From contig JAUTXW010002366.1 of assembly GCA_030620095.1 (NCBI GenBank), positions 55,001-119,000 of the forward strand: a stretch of 64,000 nucleotides of DNA. Direction: 5' to 3'. The stretch is from Kuschelorhynchus macadamiae (taxonomy: Eukaryota; Arthropoda; Insecta; Coleoptera; Curculionidae). Below the pieces are notes generated by a model. The model saw nothing but the letters and a program-made list of their open reading frames with translations. It did not search any database and was not told where the DNA came from. Position numbers and translations under genes: made by a program. This document shows, one piece after another, positions 56,357-64,000 of this stretch (positions are counted from its first letter, which is position 1; each line of letters opens with the position of its first letter).

Positions 56357-57078
56357 TAATGGTTTTAGTTATAACAAATTACATACAACTTTGTTATATT
56401 TGGTGAAACATACTCAACATGTCGTATTTTCTAACGAAATTGCATTAATTCGCGCCCAAAAGAAGCTTCCCAAACCCCTACAGAAACTCAACTTATTTTT
56501 AGATAATGAAAATGTTTTACTGGTTGGTGAACGATTACAGTTTTCTTCTCTGACCTATGACAAAAAATATCCGGCTTTATTGCCGCAAAAACATCCATTA
56601 ACCGAACTGCTTATTTCCGCTTTTCATATAAAATATTTACATGCGGGTGCCTAACGTCTTATGTTTTTCTCCGCGTGTTTCTCAATTAAAATGTTTTTGG
56701 GTTGATTATTTTGGCCCTTTTAATATAACAATGTTAAAAACTCGAGGCTCAAAAACATTAAAAGCATATGTCTGTTTATTTGTGTGTATGTCTACAAAGG
56801 CTATACATTTGGAACTGGTCAGTGATCTTACTGCTGATTCGTTCACTGCGGCCCTACGTCGTTTTGTCTCGCGCCGCGGTCGTTGTAGTCACTTATATTC
56901 CGACAACGCCACACATTTTATATGCGCAAATAAACAACTTCTCCAGTTTGATCCTGATAATCCTATTACGTGGAAGTTTATCCCCCCCTACAGTCCAAAT
57001 TTTGGTGGACTTTGGGAAAGCGGTGTTAAGTCCGTAAAGGTACATTTGATCAGAGTTATCGGTTCTCAACTGTTAACA
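56357..57078 (+). pseudogene. BEL integrase remnant (right part)
   Basis: It continues the BEL polyprotein after the Harbinger insertion; 53487-53563 carries the preceding stub, with a one-base slip near 53505. Text includes EIALIRAQKKLPKPLQKL and LPQKHPLTELLISAFH, then jumps from HAGA to VDYFGPFNI. The HHCC zinc-binding segment is therefore deleted. The integrase core follows: TKAIHLELVSDLTADSF, LYSDNATHFICA (catalytic D) and GGLWESGVKSVK (catalytic E). It ends at a TTAA (57076-57079) where the sequence changes character. Confidence 0.85.
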
Positions 57079-60000
57079 CGTTCGCTGCGATACCGGATAC
57101 ATGTATCTGGTATTGTTTATTCCGTTAAGGCGGAGGCCGATCGTGCCATCTATTACCTAGCGGCGGAACGAATAATTTGAAAACTATAAATCCGATTTGC
57201 ACGTTACAGGTACCTGTTTGTACGTCGTGACGTGCGCAATGTTTTTAGGATGTTTTAGGATGTCTAGTACGTACAAGATACTTGTGACTGGTAAAGCACA
57301 CAGTGAAAATAATTTTACCACCTGTCGTTACAAGATACATGTGACTGGTAGTATTTTTTTTTATTGTAAAAATCTATTCTATATTTGTCACTAAATAAAA
57401 AAATATTACAATTGGACATTTTTTTATTGTTCAAGTTGTTACAAGCTGAAATTAGTTTCCATTGCTGCTGGTTTCTGGTGATACGTAAGTCCACGCCATT
57501 TTCTTTTACAAAGGGTCCAAAGGATTTACACTGTGACTTGAAATACCTAAAAAGAAGAAAAAATATTGTAAAAAAATTGCTTTTCGAAAAATCAGCTGTA
57601 AAAGAAGGACATTTTAAATGAAATAATATGCTATTAAAAAACTTCGTTATTGATAAAATAGGTATATTTATAATTTTAGTTAAAAATTAAACGTAATACT
57701 TAAGGAGCATATTCCCCTTAAGAAAATAAGAAGAATATCCCTATAAATATGGCTTTTTAAACTTTTGTTTCTAACCAACAGCATGTATAGTACCTCCACC
57801 CAATTTTTTTTTATTAAATATAACCATAACCCCTACATAATTTAATTAATTTTAGGTACTGATGTCCTATAGTAAACTACTGGACAGACTCATGCACAGA
57901 TACATGCAAATTTGTGGACAAAATTCAAGTTTACTAATTTTCAACCAGAATTTATACATTGAGTTGTGGTTTTCGATAATGCCTAGCACTATATGTTGGA
58001 TTTATCGCTTCGAAAATGCAAAAGGACTCAAGTAATCTGTTACACAGAGTATTATCAAAGCCCTTTTCATTTTCTCAAAATGTTTATACACACACAATGA
58101 CCATTACAAAATGAAATATTATATTGTTCTTTTCTTCCCACGATAATATCCACACCCGAATACAAAAAACTTTCTTGATATAAAGGGTGTTTTCACAAAA
58201 ATGCAAATTTTTTTGCAATGTATGCATCAAACAATTGTTTCTTACCCCATTCTATTGTGAACTTTTTACTTTAAACTAACTTTCATGATACACCAGATCA
58301 AAAGGTCATTTGAGAGTTTAAAAATTAAGGAAACTTATTAAATAACGACAAAAAGGTCTGTTATTACTTAAATTTACATAGATATTAATGAATTCTAATG
58401 AGATGCATTTGAAGTTAGTTCAAAGTAAAAAATATGCAAAACAGTTTTTTATAAGTATAATGTTTTTATTTATATTTTGACATCTAGATACAGCTTTAAC
58501 TATAGAAAATAATGTTTTTTATTTTTTATAATTGTAGGATTTTTTCACTATTATCTTCTAAGAATACAAAATATTACTGAATAGAAGAAATTACATAACC
58601 TATATATTTTTTTAGCTGGCCCCATTTAATGCAACATTAAATGATAAAGACCATTTCATAAGAGGCAAAGCTCAAGGCAAGAAATTCGTCCTCTCTCTCT
58701 GAACTGATATATTTATAATCGATATGAAAAGACTAATTTAATTAGATAATGATATACAAGATGTCACATTTAAAAAATCCATGTTATGTAGTTTTTTTCT
58801 ACTTTTCAATAATTTTTAGAAATATTTGATATTCTTAGACCATAATACAGGAATAATCCTACAAATTTTGAAATTACAGTTTTTTTAAAAATTTTTATAA
58901 TTAAAGTTGGTGTCAGAATTTAAATGAAAACCCTGTACAACAGTCGCATTTATATATTTAGTGACATTACCTTTATTCATAACTGAGGTAAGAAATAATA
59001 GTTTAAGGAATACAATAGTTGAGAAAAAAAACATGTTTAAAAAAATTTACAATTTTGTTGAAAACACCCTGTACATAAAAAACTAAAGAAATTAAAAAAA
59101 AAACAAGGAAAACTTTTTTTACAAAGATTTTACAAGACTCTCTGTAAAACAACTTATTTAAGACCTCTGCATTTACATCCTCTAGGCCATAAACTCCATA
59201 CTAGACCGTAGGGGCGTCCCTAGACTCCTGTTACTGAATGGGCGGAAGGGGGGAGGGGGACGCTTGCCTCCCCTGGAAAATGTAAATATTGTATATTACA
59301 TATATAAATTACATTTATAATGAACTATGCATGACCTTTTTTGTTTTTTTTTTTCACCAGTTATGGTTCTGCGGGCGCCCATGCAATATCCCAAAAAAAG
59401 ACATCGCCTCCCCTATGCCCCCCTTAGTTACGCGTCTGCTAGACAGTGTCGAAAACCGCAACTAAATATGTTAATTTTTATTGAACAAAAATTGAGACCT
59501 GAATATTGTCCAAAAATTTCCACGTTTAAGTTACGTCATTTATACGCCACAATCTAGTGGTATTCTAAAAATTATACTGAATAAAGCCTATAAGAATGGG
59601 TGAATTGCGAGGTGGCTACTAGGACCACACATAAATCTTATAAAACTAGCTTGAGGGAAATTCTCTAAATTTTATATGTTGTAGTTCTTGACTTTCTGAA
59701 CGATAGATACCATGAACACCTCCAAATCTTACAAAAGAGAGACAGAATTGAATTTATAAAAAAAATTATTCTGAAGAAAAAATCGAGAAAAAAATGTTTC
59801 TTGTTACAAAATACAGTTTTCACTTTGAGTAATCTTAATTTTCATAAATTTAGTCAGTTATACTTTACTTGATATGAATAAAAAAGGCAACATACAGATG
59901 TTTCAAGTAAACTGAGGTTTAAAAAATAAAATTTTAAACAAAATGAATTATAAATTCCTTTTTTAGTTCTATGTATGGTCTTTTTTAAGGTATTAAACTT

Positions 60001-62334
60001 CAGTTTACCAAATTACATATAAACCAGATGTTTTATTCTTTAATAAAATAAAATAGTCCATAAAAACAGCAGCTGCACCTTATACCACTTTTTTGGGACA
60101 TCCTGCATAAATATTTAATATATCATAATGGATTTGAAATAACCTCTTCTGGTCAAAAATGGTAAACAAAGTAAACTTAACTTACAAAAAGTAAGGTTTT
60201 TTCATGATATAGGTATAATGTGTATGATGTATAATTTCTTCTCTAAAATTAAGTTTGGTTCACTTTTGTTCCTTTATGTATATCTATGTAGTTTTTTTTT
60301 AAATTTTTAACACATCTGATATTTTATACAGATTTTATGTACAGGATGTCTGGTTATATTTCAAACGGTACCCTAGAGATTTTATTATGAGTTATCAAAA
60401 AACTTTAAATATAAAAGGGCAATTTACAAGAAAAACAGACAAAAGGTAATCGGAAATTTAGCAAATGGGCATCGACTTCGTTATTTTAAAAGGCACACCC
60501 TGTATAATAAATACACCTCAAATGGTCTCTTCTTGATGATTATTAATAAATATATACGAGGTGTCTAGCACAAAGTTTAATGGGTGATATAATAAAAAAA
60601 CAAGTGCACCATTCATCAGTTGAGTTGCTATGCATTATCTTCCTGCTGTTTTCCGACAGAATATCAGTGCAAAAACAATAAGTCAAATTAAACAAGGTTT
60701 CAAGCGTTAAATTCTGTTTGATACTGTGAACTGATGATTTGTTATAATAACCAACTCATAGCTATGTTTTGCAGTAAACTTTGCTAAACATAAGCTTATG
60801 AATTATACTAACCTAACCTGTTTAAGTCCAATGTTATAGTAAGTTTCTTTATAAAAAAAAAACAAAATAATCACAATTAATACTTACACAGGTATATATC
60901 TTCTACAATCAAAATGGTCGAGTTCAAATTTGAATAAACAAAACAGCTTATCGAGGAATTTGTAAATGTGCTTTGGTGAATGTTCTTTCTTATATTGACT
61001 AAGTATGTGAAAGGTAAATGAAAATACTGTATCAAATACTTGACATCATTTCTTGTATCATTCCCTTCTTTTTAGTGTCATTTTCTGCAAAAGCTGTAAA
61101 AATATTGCTATAAGCAATAAATATGCCATACACCACATACTGTGTAATATAATATAACTAATTATTTCTCTTCTCTAATAATTATAACCTTATATAATTC
61201 CAACTATAGTTCTTTTTTTGATAATACCTGTTAAAGAATACTTTTGTTTACAAGTTATACATAGACCTCAACATAGACAATGTAAATATAATTTAAGCAA
61301 GTACATTCTATTTGCTTAAAAATATACAAATTCATGCCTACCTGCCACAGTCTCAGGTATCACCATTATGATAATCTAGATTCAACTGCCCTTATTGCTT
61401 ATTTAGTCTTTCCATCAATAGAAAATATTACTCTTAGATTGGTTCCTAGTTACTGGAATTTATGTTCAATTTTGCAATACTTTAATATACCATTATTAAA
61501 CCACTGTTACTAAAAAAGTTAGGTTAGGTTACGAGAGACCAAAATTAAATAAATTACTGCCGTATTCTTAAAATAGGGAGGGCCATTCCACAGTAACAAC
61601 GGGCATTTACAACCTAGAGTAAGATTTTTATTCTTACTCTAAGTTGAAAACGCTTTCTTCTCCCGAGGAACGCATTTCGCCTATATTATTATATTATTTT
61701 TCTGTGGAAGGCGCGCCCCGTTTCAAATATGGATATATGTATGATGTTTATGTGGTTGCATAACAGCCGCGGTGCTGGATTAGAATAAATAAAATAGATA
61801 TTAACATAGGTCCCCCTTTTCTTTTAAAAATAAGATACGTAATATAGAATTTTGCATCATATAGCAAATAATTTAATTAATATTTAAACAGAATATTCAC
61901 AACTTTGTTAAATATTTCTTCAAAAGTAGTACATTTTAAGGATAGCATTTTATGTTTTCCCGTACTTCTAACAAAATGATCAAATCAGGATAGAATTCAC
62001 TGAATTAAAAATGATGATTCATTAATAACTAAAATATACAGGTTTCGTAATAATATGACATACATAATATTTTTTAAACAGATTAGCTTACCTTGTTTAA
62101 TTTGAAGGATTTTTTTACGAGTTTCGTATCTTCGCTGCCTATTTGGAGGTTCCATGTTTTTATTATTTTCTTGAATATTTTGGAATATGTTGATTACTTA
62201 CGGTATGATGTCTATGCTAATATATCATGGCTTAGCTTTCAAGTAATCAAAATTATTTTTTATCTTACGAAACTTAACTCCAAGGCAGTAAATTTAGATA
62301 TTATCAAAAACTCAAGAACTGACAGATTCGGAAA
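57079..62334. other. Gene-free AT-rich region with MITE fragments
   Basis: No coding sequence recognised on either strand. Just after the BEL break, 57080-57370 contains palindromes and repeated GATAC(A/T)TGTGACTGGTA phrases. A probable MITE lies at 58183-59071 and a shorter one at about 60342-60502 (TA-CAGGATGTC ... GGCACACCCTG-TA). A GC-richer patch occurs at about 59205-59275. A 10-bp-stem hairpin (TAGAGTAAGA) lies at 61615-61641, inside DNA flanked by inverted TTCCACAG copies (about 61586 and 61703). Confidence 0.5.
58183..59071. mobile_element. Probable MITE with AGGGTGTTTTCA ends
   Basis: Left AAGGGTGTTTTCACAAAAAT and right, in reverse, CAGGGTGTTTTCAACAAAAT are inverted and flanked by TA (58181-58182 and 59072-59073). 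The interior is non-coding, with its own palindrome around ACTTTAAACTAACTT. A second CCCTGTA tip near 58930 leaves open that this is two overlapping elements. Confidence 0.5.
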
Positions 62335-63979
62335 ATGGCGGCAGTAGTAATAGTTTGGTTTTTAACGAACCAGGATCGGAAAATCCGATTGTCATGCCGA
62401 ACAGCTCTCCGAACGGAGAAAATTTTCGTTAACGAACGAAATGATAAGTGCAAAATTGCACCCCAGGCATTAATTTTATTAATCGTACTAAATTTTTCAA
62501 GAAAAAAAAATATCGAGGGAGAGGAACTCGCTGCTGATGAAGTTCTAGGTAGGTATTCTTAATAACTATAATATGTTTATGTTGAAATAGGTAAATATTG
62601 TATGTAATTTTACCATATTCATACATTGCTTTATTTTTCAGAGGATCTCCAGAATGATGTTTGGTTACCAATGGACATCGGTAATCCGCTGGATATCTTG
62701 GAATATAATCGGAGGCAAATAATTAACATTGACTATGGATCGTGTAAGACCCCTATTGACGTATTCAAGCTCTTCATAGATCAGGAAGTGATTGATTTGA
62801 TAGTCGAAGAAACCAATAGGTATGCTTTACAAAAAAAAAGTACTGTAGCTCTAAGCAATAAATCTCGTCTGAAAAATTGGACAGATACCAATCCACAAGA
62901 AATGTACAAATTCTTTGGTGTTATAATCTGCATGGGACTTGTTAGAGTTCCATCTATCAATCTCTACTGGTCAAAAAACGAACTTTATCGCAATAGATAT
63001 ATTTCTTCCAAAATGACTAGAGACCGTTTTTTGTTGTTGCTGCAACACATTCACTTCAATAATAATGAAAATTTAGCAAATTCTCATGATCGCTTGTTTC
63101 GTGTCAGACCTCTTCTGGAAATGCTCAACGCAAGATTTCAGATAATTTTGACCCCTGGTAAAGACATTGTGATAGATGAGAGTATGATCCCAAGGAGAGG
63201 TCGATTGGGCATGCGTCAGTATATTAAGAACAAAAGGCACAAATATGGTGTGAAATTATATAAATTGTGCACTTTAGAAGGTTATACTATAAACATAAAG
63301 ATTTACTGCGGTAAAGAAACAACCCAAAATGATAACCCAAGTGACCCTCACATTGTCAAAGTGGAAATGAATCTCATGCAAAATGTGCTAGATCAAGGAC
63401 GTACTTTATTCGCCGATAATTTTTATTCCAGCGTACCATTAGTAAAGAAACTTCAAGCTAGAAAAACCTTCTATTGCGGAACTTTACGGTCTAACAGAAA
63501 GAACCTTCCGAGAAAATTTGTAAACCGAAAAATAAAAAAGAATCAAGTTATAGGTGTTCATAATGGAAACGGAATCAAAATTATAAAATGGCAAGATAAG
63601 CGTCCTATTCTAATGATTTCGAACAAACGTGAGCATGCAAGAGACTGGGAAGAAAAGTAGGTCATCTGAAGCTATTCTGAAGCCCAAATGTATAATTGAT
63701 TACAACAAAGCAAAAAAGGGAGTAGATATTAGCGATCAAATGTCTTCTTATTATACAGCCTTGAGAAAAGGACTCAAATGAAATAGGAAAACCGCGTTTG
63801 AACTCATATTCGGGACAACTATTGTTAATTCTCAAGTGGTTTACAATGACATCAACAAAAATGATGGTACTCTTAGTATGCTCCAATTTAGAGAAAAATT
63901 GGCTTCAGCACTGACTGAAGAAAATCAGGACACTGAATCATTCGCCTCCACTACGCTAAAAAGAATACATTTGAAGTAG
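62335..63979 (+). pseudogene. piggyBac transposase C, frameshifted
   Basis: A short upstream exon (to about 62549) joins through a GT-AG intron (GTAGGT ... TTTTCAG, to about 62640) to a long open stretch ending at 63660. Motifs are LIVEETNRYA, MTRDRFLLLLQHIHF, VIDESMIPRRGR (D), LFADNFYSS (D) and, after a frameshift near 63630, DYNKAKKGVDISDQM (D). A TGA at 63779-63781 replaces the tryptophan of the LKW motif. The C-terminal cysteine-rich domain is absent; the frame stops at 63979. No target sites or TIRs were identified. It is a lineage distinct from piggyBacs A and B and is inactive. Confidence 0.85.
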
Positions 63980-64000
63980 AGCCGGGTCCGGAAAGGAAAC
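63980..64000 (+). other. Possible second Harbinger terminus at window edge
   Basis: AGCCGGGTCC at 63980-63989 equals the first ten bases of the Harbinger end at 53564, then diverges. It follows directly after piggyBac C. The window ends 11 bases later, so this is only a hint. Confidence 0.25.

Larger units (their letters stand above)
45663..57078 (+). mobile_element. BEL/Pao LTR retrotransposon, decayed and twice interrupted
   Basis: Coding remnants in the BEL order gag - protease - RT - RNase H - integrase run along the plus strand from 45663 to about 57078. An R1-like LINE (49086-53477, 9-bp TAATTCAAG duplication) and a PIF/Harbinger element (53564-56356, TAA duplication) are inserted in the region between RNase H and integrase. 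Internal deletions removed most of the RT core and the zinc-binding part of integrase. LTRs were not located: the right part ends abruptly at 57078 within integrase. Confidence 0.88.

Noticed and set aside
59327..59557. 76-residue open frame near a GC-rich patch
   Set aside because: Low complexity start and no motif; probably part of a non-coding repeat.
62335..63979. piggyBac C as a domesticated host gene
   Set aside because: A frameshift near 63630 and a TGA at the conserved tryptophan, plus loss of the C-terminal domain, indicate a dead transposon copy.

Overview
This window reads as a stretch of AT-rich insect nuclear DNA (an arthropod at least, perhaps a beetle; the species cannot be told from the sequence) that is almost entirely transposable elements, many nested in one another. 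Supporting signs are GT-AG introns of 50-80 nt, TA, TTAA and TAA target duplications, BEL/Pao, R1-like, piggyBac, P, PIF/Harbinger, hAT, MULE and Tc1/mariner coding remnants, and long (AT)n microsatellites. I found no clear single-copy host gene, no tRNA or rRNA, and nothing prokaryotic. The only host-like items are a decayed gene resembling insect DUF4806 proteins (about 20.9-21.9 kb) and a fragment of U4 snRNA that sits at the 5' end of a LINE.

Layout. 0.1-6.0 kb: a decayed hAT transposase on the minus strand, split by a 3.83-kb unclassified insertion with a 4-bp CGCG duplication. 6.1-7.1 kb: two foldback MITEs. 7.5-9.6 kb: a MULE transposase pseudogene. 9.8-11.1 kb: two adjacent foldback MITEs. 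11.9-13.6 kb: a zinc-binding-like ORF abutting a 5'-truncated LINE. 14.0-15.4 kb: an orphan errantivirus-type envelope remnant. 15.8-16.7 kb: a MADF/BESS-type C-terminal fragment with a minisatellite. 17.1-20.1 kb: three Tc1/mariner remnants. 24.2-33.1 kb: three consecutive mariner-like elements with D-D(41)D spacing and unusually long terminal inverted repeats (about 550-710 bp), joined by (AT)n tracts; two have open transposase reading frames. 33.9-35.7 kb: a second hAT. 35.9-38.2 kb: a broken piggyBac. 38.7-41.9 kb: a THAP/P-element transposase relic. 42.7-45.2 kb: a structurally complete piggyBac with an uninterrupted 604-aa transposase. 45.7-57.1 kb: a BEL/Pao retrotransposon that received an R1-like LINE (4.4 kb) and a PIF/Harbinger element (2.8 kb). 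57.1-62.3 kb: AT-rich DNA without recognisable genes. 62.3-64.0 kb: a third, inactivated piggyBac at the window edge.

How the parts relate: these are independent selfish elements, not a pathway. Insertion order can be read in places. The Harbinger and the LINE both postdate the BEL; the 3.8-kb element postdates the hAT; the Tc1-like element truncates a mariner remnant. The best leads are the U4 snRNA-LINE fusion, the cluster of long-TIR D-D(41)D elements (one carrying an inverted copy of part of its own transposase exon), the unclassified CGCG-flanked insertion with roughly 230-bp repeats, the interleaved antisense genes of the Harbinger copy, and a perfect 79-bp inverted duplication inside BEL gag. 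All family calls are from motif recognition without database searches.
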